Positions 23,059-32,087 of a DNA stretch of 64,000 nucleotides are shown here, piece after piece (the first letter of the stretch is position 1; every line of letters begins with the position of its first letter). Position numbers and translations under genes: made by a program. This stretch comes from an uncultured Holophagaceae bacterium (GTDB taxonomy: Bacteria; Acidobacteriota; Holophagae; Holophagales; Holophagaceae), in contig CAISFO010000033.1 in NCBI GenBank assembly GCA_903884655.1, forward strand, positions 62,001-126,000, read 5' to 3'. The notes beneath the pieces are model-generated. The model saw only the letters and a program-made list of their open reading frames with translations, was not told where the DNA came from and did not search any database.

Positions 23059-23957
23059 CAGGGCACGTCGAGGAAGCTTTCGGCCAACAGGGTGCCGCCC
23101 TCGGCGGGGGGCAGGCGGTAGGTCACCTTCAGGCGGCCAGCACCCAGGGCCGCGAGGCCCTTGGGGAGTTCGAGCGGCATGGCCGTCTTCCGGGTGGCAT
23201 TGGGCACGTAGACTGCGATGCCGGTGGTCTCGGAGACGGTCACCGGCGCCCCGCTGCGGGGGAGCCAGGTGGCCATGAGGTCCCCGTAGACCGACTGGTT
23301 GCCGGCCCGGTTCATGCGGAAGCGCAGGGTGCGGTCGGCGGGATCGTAGGCCAGGTCCGCCAGGGCCAGCTTCGCCGAGGTCTGGCCGTGGCGGAGGATC
23401 ACCGGAACCGCTAGGCAGTAGACCGGCTGGAGCCGAATGGAGAGGCCCTTCTTCGCACCGGGCTGGCCCGGGTCAGGGGGCTCCGGCGCGGGGGGCAGCC
23501 CCCGGAACTGTAAATAGAGCCGGTACTCGCCCTCGGGCAGGTCCGCCGGCTTGCGCACCTGCAGGCGGACCGTCTGGGATTCCTGGGCGCCGAGGACCAC
23601 CTCCCGGGGGGAGAAACGGATCAGGCCCGCCAGGTTCACGGCCCCAGGGGTGGTATCGAAGGGCTGTTCGGTGATGCCGCCCTCCTCGTTCATCTCCATC
23701 CGGATCAGGGCGATGCGGTAGGTGCCCGCCGCGAAGCCAGTGTTGGAGAGGTTCAGCTCGGCGGTGCGCTTGTGCATGTCCAGGACGACCCGGGCAGGGG
23801 CCACCAGCAGCTGTCCGGCGCCAGCGGCCGGGGCGGGCGCGGCCGGGCGAGTGGGGCTGGTCGGACCCGCCGGGGTCGGCAGGGCCTGAGCGGACAGCGG
23901 GCCCAGGAGCAGGGTCAAGGTCAGGAGCAGGTCGGCAGAGGCGGAAAGCAGGCGCAT
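23058..23957 (-). CDS. Periplasmic pilus chaperone (PapD-like)
   Basis: N-terminal Ig-like VAPARVVLDMHKRTAELNLSNTG... FSPREVVLGAQESQTVRLQVRKPADLPEGEYRLYLQF. Confidence 0.88.
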   Translation of the reverse strand: MRLLSASADLLLTLTLLLGPLSAQALPTPAGPTSPTRPAAPAPAAGAGQLLVAPARVVLDMHKRTAELNLSNTGFAAGTYRIALIRMEMNEEGGITEQPFDTTPGAVNLAGLIRFSPREVVLGAQESQTVRLQVRKPADLPEGEYRLYLQFRGLPPAPEPPDPGQPGAKKGLSIRLQPVYCLAVPVILRHGQTSAKLALADLAYDPADRTLRFRMNRAGNQSVYGDLMATWLPRSGAPVTVSETTGIAVYVPNATRKTAMPLELPKGLAALGAGRLKVTYRLPPAEGGTLLAESFLDVP

Positions 23958-24021
23958 GGCAGCTCGTTGCGGGAATGCACCCAGGGCCAGGGCCCCGGGT
24001 GCATGGGGTTTCGGACCTCGG

Positions 24022-24603
24022 TCAGTTGTAGGTGACGGTGACGGTGTAGCTGCCGCTGTAGTCGCCGTCGAGGGTTCCGGCGGGGACGTTCAGGGTGCCG
24101 CCCATCCGGAGCTGGCACTTGGAGCTGGCGATGTCTGGCAGCTTGGCGCTGGTCCCGGTGTTGCCATTGCCCAGGGCCGTCCAACTGTCTGCGCCGACGT
24201 TAGCCGTGGCGGCCGTCCAGGTGTCCACCGTCATGGTGCTGGTCGCACCACTCTGGCTGCTGGTGAGCGACGCCGTGGAGAAGGCGACGCTGAAGCTGGC
24301 ATTGCGCCGGCCGGAGACCACAATGTTGGCGCAGCTGGTGGGGTCGATGGTGCTGAGGCTCAGGCCCGTGCCGGTGGAGCTGATGGTGTTGTCGAGGGGT
24401 TTCAGGACCACGGTGCCGGCCGCAGAACCGGGGAAGACATCGCCGAACTGCATGGTCGCGGTGTAATCACCGAGCGTGATCGGGGTGAAGACCTTCGCGG
24501 TGATCGGGATGGCGCCCGAGGTGGCAGTGCCGGGGCCAGCCGCGAAGAGGGAAGCGCTGCCGACGACGAGCAGTGCGGTAAGAAGGTTGCGTGAACCACG
24601 CAT
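24022..24603 (-). CDS. Spore coat U (SCPU)-domain secreted pilin subunit
   Basis: Signal peptide MRGSRNLLTALLVVGSASLFA; C-terminal GDYSGSYTVTVTYN; RBS caggag upstream of ATG 24603. Confidence 0.85.
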   Translation of the reverse strand: MRGSRNLLTALLVVGSASLFAAGPGTATSGAIPITAKVFTPITLGDYTATMQFGDVFPGSAAGTVVLKPLDNTISSTGTGLSLSTIDPTSCANIVVSGRRNASFSVAFSTASLTSSQSGATSTMTVDTWTAATANVGADSWTALGNGNTGTSAKLPDIASSKCQLRMGGTLNVPAGTLDGDYSGSYTVTVTYN

Positions 24604-24703
24604 GAGGAACTCCTGAAGCAAGGTGCACCGGGTCGGTGCAGATTTGGGTTAGGTCTCCGGGAGGACGATCCTCCCTGGAACGGCCGCAGCCTTGCTTCCC
24701 TAT

Positions 24704-24720
24704 AATCACATCTCATGCCA
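24704..24720 (-). promoter_or_regulatory. Putative -24/-12 (sigma-54-like) element, copy B
   Basis: Minus strand TGGCATGAGATGTGATT; same position relative to the 25-bp palindrome as in copies A, C, D. Confidence 0.55.
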
Positions 24721-24799
24721 GGTCTGGATAAATCGATATGCTGTCTCATTCGTTTGTTTAGGCGCTTTTGTTTTTTGGACATTGACTGTCTTGTTCATC

Positions 24800-24824
24800 A
24801 AATCTGGTACGGCTTTCGCGATTC
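24800..24824 (-). promoter_or_regulatory. 25-bp putative activator site (UAS), copy B
   Basis: Plus strand AAATCTGGTACGGCTTTCGCGATTC. Confidence 0.6.
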
Positions 24825-24925
24825 CGTACGGGGCAGCGCCGAGGCCACTCCCGACACGAAAACGCCCTGGGCCGGGGCCCTGGGCGCAGGGAGTGCAGGC
24901 TACGGTTACCAACTCCACCCGCAGC

Positions 24926-26248
24926 TCAGACGATCAAGGGTTCAGAGTCCGGGAGAATCCAATCGAAGGCTGGACTGGGCGTTCCTGTGGCAGGGGTTGG
25001 CGTCCGCCTGGCGCTCCCGCAACCGCCAGATGCAGGCCAGCAGCGGAGGGGCTGAACGCGGGTGGAGGTGACTGCCCCAAGGGCCTGCCCTGTGTCTGGC
25101 AGGGGCAGGTAGAGGTGCAGCGTGGCGCCCCCATCCGCCGAGTTCTCCGCAAGCAGGGCGCCCCCGTGCCGATTCACGATGGCCTGGGCCAGGGTCAGGC
25201 TGAAGCCCCTGCCCCGCTGGTCCCCGCGCGCCTTGGTGGAGGCGCAGGGGCTGAAAATGATGGAGAGGATTTCCGGCGCGATGCCGGGGCCTTGGTCGGT
25301 GCAGGCCAGGTGCAGGTAGGCGCCGGGTACCAGGGGGAGAGCATCCGCTCTGCGGACCTGCCGGACCTTCCCTTCGATGCGGAGTGTGCCGGAGCCGCCC
25401 ATGGCCTCGATGGCATTGCGAGCCAGGATCTTGATCACCATCTTGATCTGAACCATGTTGAGCCGGAGGGCGGGCAGGCCCTCGGCGAACTCGGCGAATT
25501 CGAGGGCCAGCCGGCAGCTCGAGCCCCTGACCTCTTCGTCCCAGGCGGCGCTCAGGATGGACTCCAGGCTGTACGTGTCCTCGAAAGCGACAGCGCTCCT
25601 GCCAAGGAGTTCCAGCCGGTTGCCGAGTTCCCTGATCTCCGCCCAGGATGACTCGACCGTAGTCAGTAGCTCGAACACCGCGTCGGGGTCGTTCCTGCAT
25701 TCCTTGGCCAGGTCCACGAAGAGCATCAGAGCCTGGAGCAGGTTGTTGTAGTCATGGGCCATGCCATCGGCGAAAACCCCGAGGATTGCCTCGAGCTGCG
25801 CCTGGCGCTGGTCCAGCCCCTGCGGCTGCGGCTCGGTTACCCGGGTCCGCCGCAGCAGGTCCGCGCAGTGAAGCAGCGCGGCATTGAGCTGATCGGGGTG
25901 CAGGGGCTTCAAGAGGTAGCGGTTCACCCCGAGGGCGATGGCCTGGATGAAGACCGAAGGCTGATCGAGGGCCGAAGTAACGATGACTGGCAGGTGCGGG
26001 GCCTCGGAGCGGACAGCTTCGATGAAGCCCAGACCGTCCAGCTTCGGCAACATCAGGGCGGTGATGATCAGGTCCGGCCGCGCGCGTCGAAATAGCTCGA
26101 GACCCTCGGCGCCGTCCGCGGCCACGCAGAGTCGACCGACCTGGGGCCGGAGGTGTTCCGAGGCCATTCGCCGGACCGTCGGCTCGTCCTCTACGTAAAG
26201 GACGGTGAGCCCAGCGAGGAAGACCTGGTCGGCAGCCAAGGAGGACAT
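24926..26248 (-). CDS. Receiver-histidine kinase protein with degenerate receiver
   Basis: REC-like N-terminus (TVLYVEDEPTVRR...DLIITALMLPKLDG), MAHDYNNLLQALM H-box, GPGIAPEILSIIFSP ATPase. Confidence 0.85.
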   Translation of the reverse strand: MSSLAADQVFLAGLTVLYVEDEPTVRRMASEHLRPQVGRLCVAADGAEGLELFRRARPDLIITALMLPKLDGLGFIEAVRSEAPHLPVIVTSALDQPSVFIQAIALGVNRYLLKPLHPDQLNAALLHCADLLRRTRVTEPQPQGLDQRQAQLEAILGVFADGMAHDYNNLLQALMLFVDLAKECRNDPDAVFELLTTVESSWAEIRELGNRLELLGRSAVAFEDTYSLESILSAAWDEEVRGSSCRLALEFAEFAEGLPALRLNMVQIKMVIKILARNAIEAMGGSGTLRIEGKVRQVRRADALPLVPGAYLHLACTDQGPGIAPEILSIIFSPCASTKARGDQRGRGFSLTLAQAIVNRHGGALLAENSADGGATLHLYLPLPDTGQALGAVTSTRVQPLRCWPASGGCGSARRTPTPATGTPSPAFDWILPDSEPLIV

Positions 26249-26408
26249 GGGGCGCTCCTGCAGGGAAAGGGCGTGCGGGGAGGCAGGCTCCTCGCCTGGC
26301 CCAGGGTAGGCTTGGGCCAGGTGCTGAGGCGCCTGGCGCCTTCCTAGTCCGCACCAGAGACACGGCTCTGGACCTGGGGGGGGGCGGGAGCCGTGTCGGG
26401 AGCGGAAC

Positions 26409-26969
26409 CTAGTTGTAGGTCACGGTCACCAGAAAACTGCCGTTGTAGTCGCCGTCCAGGGTGGCGGCCGGAACCGTCAGGGTTCCGCCCACCCGGAGGG
26501 CGATGGTCGCGCCAACGCTATCGGGTAGCGTGCCGTTGCCGCTGGCCAGGGCCGTCCAGGTGGTACCAATGTAGGTCGCACCAGTGAAGTTGTTCACCGT
26601 CAGGGAGGAGGTAGCCCCAATCTGGGTGCTGGTGAGCGTCGCGCTGGAAGGCAGCCCAACGCTGAAGGAAGCGGCGCGCCGACCCCCGACCGTTAGGCTG
26701 GCACAGCTGACGGGGTTGATTGCCCCAGTGGTAAGCCCCGTACCAGTGAAGGTGCGGAGGTTGGTGACGGGACTCATGGTCACAGTGCCGGAGGCGGTGC
26801 CAGGGAAGACGTCGCCGAACTGCAAGGTTGCGGTGGGGCCCGTGAGTGTGATCGGCACAAAGATGTGGGTGCCCGCCGAGACGGCGCTCGACGTGGCGGC
26901 GCTCTGGGCGAACACGGGGACGCTGCCGAGGACCAGCAGCGCGGGGAGGAGGTTGCGTGGCCCACGCAT
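26409..26969 (-). CDS. SCPU-domain secreted pilin subunit (paralogue of 24022-24603)
   Basis: MRGPRNLLPALLVLGSVPVFAQ signal; GDYNGSFLVTVTYN C-terminus; homologous leader. Confidence 0.85.
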   Translation of the reverse strand: MRGPRNLLPALLVLGSVPVFAQSAATSSAVSAGTHIFVPITLTGPTATLQFGDVFPGTASGTVTMSPVTNLRTFTGTGLTTGAINPVSCASLTVGGRRAASFSVGLPSSATLTSTQIGATSSLTVNNFTGATYIGTTWTALASGNGTLPDSVGATIALRVGGTLTVPAATLDGDYNGSFLVTVTYN

Positions 26970-27069
26970 GGGGGACTCCTGAAGCTAGGTGCACCGGGTC
27001 GGCGCGGGTTTCGGGTGGGGGCTCCAGGAGGATGGTCCTCGTGGAGTGGAGACTGCCTTGTCTTTCCTT

Positions 27070-27086
27070 ATTCACGCCCCATGCCA
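27070..27086 (-). promoter_or_regulatory. Putative -24/-12 element, copy C
   Basis: Minus strand TGGCATGGGGCGTGAAT. Confidence 0.55.
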
Positions 27087-27164
27087 GCTTGGTTGGAACC
27101 TACAACCGTATGTATTGATTCAGTTGTGGATTAAGGCCGCTGGACTTTGACTGTCCAGTTCAGC

Positions 27165-27189
27165 GAATCAGGTACGGCTTTCGCGATTC
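27165..27189 (-). promoter_or_regulatory. 25-bp putative activator site (UAS), copy C
   Basis: Plus strand GAATCAGGTACGGCTTTCGCGATTC. Confidence 0.6.
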
Positions 27190-27221
27190 CGGTCCGGACT
27201 TCCGCTGGTGGCGAGGCACCC

Positions 27222-28436
27222 CTAGGACGCCTGGGCCGAGGCCCCGACCTCCCGGGTGAGCTTGCTCGCGGCGAGGTTCTCTCGGGGACTGGGCACTGGC
27301 AGGAGGAGGTGCAGCGTGGCACCGCCGCCCGTCCTGTTCTCGGCCAGGAGGGCGCCCGCATGCTGCCTCACGATGGCCTGGGCCAGGGCGAGGCTGAGAC
27401 CCATGCCCCGCTGTTTCCCGCGCGCCTTGGTGGAGGTGTAGGGGCTGAACATGATGGGCAGAATGCCAGGGGCGATGCCGGGGCCCTGGTCGCTGAAGCT
27501 CAGCTGGAGGTAGTCCCCGGGCGCCACCGGTACAGGCTCCTCCGGCATGATCCGGCGAACCTTCCCCTCGACCCGGAGCGTGCCTGATCCGCCCATGGCC
27601 TCCACGGCGTTGCTGGCCAAGATGCCCACAGCCTCCTTCATCAGGTGCCGGTTGAAGCTGACCCAGGGCAGCTGCTCAGGCAGGACCACCTCGAGCTTGC
27701 AGCCGGAAGTGCCGACCGAACTGTCCAGGGCCTCGCGCAGGTGGGTATCAAGGTTGTGAGTGTATTGGAAGGATATCTCACCGGGCTGGAGAAGACCCAG
27801 CCGGTTGCCGAGTTCTCGGATCTCCTCCCAGGCCGATTCGGCTGAATCCAGCAGCTGAAAGACCTGGTCGGGGTTGGTCCTGGATCGCTTGGCGAGGGCG
27901 ACATCGATCATCACCGCCTGGAGCAGGTTGTTGTAATCATGGGCCATGCCGCCGGCCAGGACCCCCAGTGCCACCTCATGCTGAGTCTGGACCAGGGCCA
28001 GTTTCTCCCTTTCCATGGCCGTCCGTTCCGAGGCCACCCGCAACTCATGCGCGCAGTGGAGCAGCGCGGCCTCCAGGTGGACGGCGCGCAGGGGCTTCGG
28101 GAGGAAGCAACTCACGCCAATTTCAAGACACCGGAGAAGAACTTGGGTCTGTTCGCGGGTTGTGGTGAGGATCACAGGAAGACTGGGGGCCTCTGCCCGG
28201 ATGGCTTCGATCAGAGCCAGGCTGTGGGATTCCAGCCCGAACAGGTCGCACACGAGGATGTCGGGCCGCTCGCCCAGGAAGACCTCGAAGCCCACAGCCT
28301 GGTCCGCGGCGAAGCAGAGGCGCCCCACCAGGGGTTTGAAAAACTGCGCTACCAAGTTTGGGGTCCAGGGTTGGTCCCCCACATAGAGCACGGTCAATCC
28401 AGAGAGATATCGCTGATCCGCTTGATTCGAGGGCAT
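27222..28436 (-). CDS. Receiver-histidine kinase protein with degenerate receiver (paralogue of 24926-26248)
   Basis: TVLYVGDQP...PDILVCDLFGLESHS receiver-like; GMAHDYNNLLQAVM H-box; GPGIAPGILPIMFSP. Confidence 0.85.
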   Translation of the reverse strand: MPSNQADQRYLSGLTVLYVGDQPWTPNLVAQFFKPLVGRLCFAADQAVGFEVFLGERPDILVCDLFGLESHSLALIEAIRAEAPSLPVILTTTREQTQVLLRCLEIGVSCFLPKPLRAVHLEAALLHCAHELRVASERTAMEREKLALVQTQHEVALGVLAGGMAHDYNNLLQAVMIDVALAKRSRTNPDQVFQLLDSAESAWEEIRELGNRLGLLQPGEISFQYTHNLDTHLREALDSSVGTSGCKLEVVLPEQLPWVSFNRHLMKEAVGILASNAVEAMGGSGTLRVEGKVRRIMPEEPVPVAPGDYLQLSFSDQGPGIAPGILPIMFSPYTSTKARGKQRGMGLSLALAQAIVRQHAGALLAENRTGGGATLHLLLPVPSPRENLAASKLTREVGASAQAS

Positions 28437-28544
28437 GGCCGAACTCCGGCAAGGATGGGGTTGGCGGGAGCCCTGCCCGCCCGGAAGAGAAAGACCAGCT
28501 CCATTGGGGCGCTCCTCAGCAGAGGAAGGGCTGTCAGAAACATT

Positions 28545-28561
28545 ATTCAAGTCTCATGCCG
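28545..28561 (-). promoter_or_regulatory. Putative -24/-12 element, copy D
   Basis: Minus strand CGGCATGAGACTTGAAT. Confidence 0.55.
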
Positions 28562-28639
28562 GGGTTGGCTGGCCCTGCAAGCACTCGTCCCCATGGAGTT
28601 AGGTTTCCCTGGCGGCAGGCAACGGCCAGCTTGCTCCTG

Positions 28640-28664
28640 GAATCTGGTACTGCTTTCGCGATTC
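28640..28664 (-). promoter_or_regulatory. 25-bp putative activator site (UAS), copy D
   Basis: Plus strand GAATCTGGTACTGCTTTCGCGATTC. Confidence 0.6.
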
Positions 28665-28867
28665 AGGACGGGCGGCCTACCTGGAACTCTGGGCGAGCCT
28701 GACGCGAACCTCCTGAGCAGCATCGAGACCTGAAGCCAGGGAAAAGATGCACACCCGGCCTCGTCGTGCTTAGTCCAGATACGGTTCAAGGCGCACCTCT
28801 TGGAGCAAGGGAGGAATACGATGATTGGCTCGCCGCACGGGGAATCATGGGCTTCTGCCCTAGAAGT

Positions 28868-30358
28868 TCAGGCGATGGAGTCCCTGTGCCTGGCATCAGG
28901 TCCATCCTTCGCAATTCGGGCTAGGGGCACGCCGTAGCCCTTCAGCTTCGTGTAGAGGGTGTTCCGGTGGATGCCAAGGGCTATCGCGGCCGGGTCAACC
29001 TTGAAGCCCATCGCCTCCATGACCCGGAGAATGTATCTGCGCTCCACCTCCTCTAGGGTGAGCCCCGTGGCCTCCAGGAGGGCCTCTGGGCCATTCATGG
29101 TTCTGGCTCGGCTCCCACCCAGGCTGAAGTCCTCGGCCTCGAGGACGGGTCCCCGGCGGGTGAGGATGGCCGCTTCCAGGGCATTGTGCAGCTCCCGGAG
29201 GTTCCCCGGCCAGTCGTGGCTGCGGAGGCGGTGTTCGGCTCCGCTTGAGAGCTGGAGCGGCCCCACCTCCCACCGCGCGGCAATCTGGGTCAGGATGAGC
29301 CGTGCCAGCATCAGGATGTCCTCTCGGCGATTCCTGAGCGCCGGCAGAGTCAGCTGGATCGTGCTGATCCGGTAGTAGAGATCCTCCCGAAAATGTCCGG
29401 ATGGCAGCAGCTCCTCCAGGTTCTGGTGGGTGGCCCCGATCAGGCCGAAGCTCACGGAGCGGCTGCGAGTGTCGCCCAGGCGGTGGAAGGTCTTCTCCTC
29501 AATGGCCTTCAGGATCTTGGCCTGCACGTGCAGGTCCAGGTCCGCGATCTCGTCGAGGAAGAGGGTCCCCCGGTCCGCCAGCTCGATCATGCCGACCTTG
29601 GGTGCCGAGGCCCCAGTGAAGGCCCCCTTCTCGTGGCCGAAGAGCTCGCTCTCCAGGAGTTCCCGACTTAGGCCTGCACAGTTCATCTCAACGAAGGCGT
29701 GCTCGCGGCGGCGGGTCTGCTGGTGGATCCACCTCGCCAGGACGGTCTTGCCAGTGCCCGTCTCTCCGTAGAGGAGCACAGGGACCGATACCGCCAGGAG
29801 CTTCCTGACCCGGGTCTCCAGTGCCCGGATGGCTGGGCTGACCCCATAGAAGGGATTGAGGCTCGGCTTGGGCTCCAGGTGGGCGGGCGCACGGGCGACC
29901 AAGTGCAGGTGGGCCTGCTCCAGGGTGCGCTCGCAGAGTGCCAGCAGCGCCATCGGATCCACGGGTTTCACGAGGAACTGGTCCGCCCCTTCCTTGACGA
30001 GAGACACCGCCAGCTCGATGGAAGAGGAACTGGTGATGATGATGGGGGGAAGCGTCTCGCCCCGCTTGATGCAGCGCAGAACGTCTGAGGCGGTGCCATC
30101 CGGGAGCTGGTAGTCCAACAGGATGATCTCGGGCCGGAACCTCAGCAAGGCTTCGAGAGCCATGGCCACCGAGGCCGCACACTCGACTTGATAGGGCCTG
30201 CCTTGGAAGATCCTGCAGAGGAAGCGGGACTGGGCAGGCTCATCTTCAACGATCAGGACCTTCGTCAAGTGCCTCGGCTCTGGGAGGCCCAGGCTGGCGG
30301 CGACGACCCCGCCCCTTTGGTTCTCAGGCTCAGCGGGTGATCTCTCGGTCGTCAGCAT
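28868..30358 (-). CDS. NtrC-family sigma-54-dependent response regulator (REC-AAA+-Fis HTH)
   Basis: Receiver LLDYQLPDG; Walker A GETGTGKT; GAFTGA sigma-54 contact loop; Fis-type HTH IALGIHRNTLYTKLKGYGV. Confidence 0.95.
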   Translation of the reverse strand: MLTTERSPAEPENQRGGVVAASLGLPEPRHLTKVLIVEDEPAQSRFLCRIFQGRPYQVECAASVAMALEALLRFRPEIILLDYQLPDGTASDVLRCIKRGETLPPIIITSSSSIELAVSLVKEGADQFLVKPVDPMALLALCERTLEQAHLHLVARAPAHLEPKPSLNPFYGVSPAIRALETRVRKLLAVSVPVLLYGETGTGKTVLARWIHQQTRRREHAFVEMNCAGLSRELLESELFGHEKGAFTGASAPKVGMIELADRGTLFLDEIADLDLHVQAKILKAIEEKTFHRLGDTRSRSVSFGLIGATHQNLEELLPSGHFREDLYYRISTIQLTLPALRNRREDILMLARLILTQIAARWEVGPLQLSSGAEHRLRSHDWPGNLRELHNALEAAILTRRGPVLEAEDFSLGGSRARTMNGPEALLEATGLTLEEVERRYILRVMEAMGFKVDPAAIALGIHRNTLYTKLKGYGVPLARIAKDGPDARHRDSIA

Positions 30359-31935
30359 GCCAGCCTCAGCGTCGCGAGGTAGCGTCGCAGGTCCTTCACG
30401 CTCATGGGCTTGGGCACCAGGGTGACATTCGCATGGGTCGCGGCAAGATCCATGGCGGCCTGATCAATCAGGCCCGTCGAGATCAGGATCGGGAGGCTGG
30501 GCCGCAGCGCGCGGAGGCGCTGCAGGGTCATTGCGCCGCCCATGACGGGCATGTTCATGTCGAGGATGACCGCATCGGGTTCGTAGCCGGCTTCAAGCTT
30601 GGCCAGAGCTTCTTCGCCATTCAGGGCGTGTTCCGAGCTGTGACCCAGCATCTTGAGCGTCCGGGACATGACCTGCTGCAGCACCACGTCATCGTCCACC
30701 ACCATGATCTTGAGGCTGAGGTTGTCCGCTTTCTCCGCTGGGCCGGCGCCGTTCTCGGCGACTCGGCCCCTTGGGATGGACGTTGGGAACCGCAGCGACA
30801 CGCAGGTCCCCTGGTCCAGTTCGCTTTGGATTTCCATTTGCCCGTGGTGGGACCTGACGGTGGCATAGGCCATTGGCAGCCACATGCCTAAACCCTTTCC
30901 CTTGGTCGTGAAGAGGGGCGTCAGAGCCTTCCCGCTGATCTCCTCGCTCATCCCGGTCCCCGTATCCTCCACCTGGGCTTCGACCCAGCCGGTGACTGTG
31001 TTGCGGGTCCGGATGGAAAGGGTTCCTGGGCCAGGCATGGCCTCAAGGGCATTGTTCACCAGATCCTCAAGCAGAGAGGCCAAGGCACCCAGGTCGCCGG
31101 CGATGGGTTGCAGGTCAGCAGCCAGGCCCAAGTCTGCGCGGACACGACCAGTCAAGGTCGGGTCCCGAAGGGACTGGATACAGTGCTGGACCACAATGTT
31201 CAGGTCGACGTCCTCCTGTTCGAGGAAGCGCCGGTTGGCGAAGTTGCACAGGCTCCAGGTCAGCTCCCGACCCTTGTCGCAGGCCTTCACGATGGTCTTG
31301 AAGGCGGGGTGGGCCGAGCTGTCCGGGGGCTGGATTTCCACATGGGCTGAGGCAAGGGCGAGGATGACGCACAACAAATCATTCATTTGGTCGGCAACTT
31401 CGCCCGCCAGGATTCCCAGGCTCTCCATCTTCTGGTCTTGATAGGACAGGGCGGCCAGGCGCTTTCGTTCGGTGTTGTCGGCACGGGTCCCGACCATGAC
31501 CAGCGGCTTGCCGTCAGGTGCTCGCAGGAGGACGCGGCCACGGTCATGCACCCAGAGCCAGCGGCCGTCCTTGTGCTTCATCCGGCACTCAAAGTCGTAG
31601 TAGGGAGTCTCACCCGCGAAGTGCCGCTCGAGGAGTCTGTTGGATTGTTTCAGCTCCTCTGGATGGCAGAGTCCTTCCCAGGTCTTGATGCTGACGGGGG
31701 CCAACTCAGCAAGCGAATAACCCAGGCACTGGGCCCACTGCTCATTGAAGACCGCCTGCCCCGTCGGTATGTTCCATTCCCAGGTGCCAAGCTGGCTGCT
31801 TTCGAGGATGCGCTCCATCCGCCGCAGGCCTTTGAGCCTTTGGGAGGCTGGGGCAGCGCCCCATTCTGGAGGGGACTCGCAGGTCATTTTGGGTGACCCA
31901 CGAAACGACCTGGATTGTTTATTCAAGGCCTGCAT
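30352..31935 (-). CDS. PAS-histidine kinase-like-REC hybrid protein lacking the H-box histidine
   Basis: MESLGILAGEVADQMNDLL (cf. GGVAHDxNNLL); REC DAVILDMNMPVMGG; start/stop overlap with the NtrC-like gene. Confidence 0.85.
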   Translation of the reverse strand: MQALNKQSRSFRGSPKMTCESPPEWGAAPASQRLKGLRRMERILESSQLGTWEWNIPTGQAVFNEQWAQCLGYSLAELAPVSIKTWEGLCHPEELKQSNRLLERHFAGETPYYDFECRMKHKDGRWLWVHDRGRVLLRAPDGKPLVMVGTRADNTERKRLAALSYQDQKMESLGILAGEVADQMNDLLCVILALASAHVEIQPPDSSAHPAFKTIVKACDKGRELTWSLCNFANRRFLEQEDVDLNIVVQHCIQSLRDPTLTGRVRADLGLAADLQPIAGDLGALASLLEDLVNNALEAMPGPGTLSIRTRNTVTGWVEAQVEDTGTGMSEEISGKALTPLFTTKGKGLGMWLPMAYATVRSHHGQMEIQSELDQGTCVSLRFPTSIPRGRVAENGAGPAEKADNLSLKIMVVDDDVVLQQVMSRTLKMLGHSSEHALNGEEALAKLEAGYEPDAVILDMNMPVMGGAMTLQRLRALRPSLPILISTGLIDQAAMDLAATHANVTLVPKPMSVKDLRRYLATLRLAC

Positions 31936-32087
31936 GGAAGCTCCTGGGGAAAATAATTAAATCTAAATAGAATAAAGATTCGTTCCGAAGCGCAGATCGC
32001 GCAAGATACGCTTGATTACTTAGGCATCGACGCGCTGCAGCTCTGGCCCAGCCGGGCGGCTGAGGTCGGCTCACCTGGGCCAGGGCG

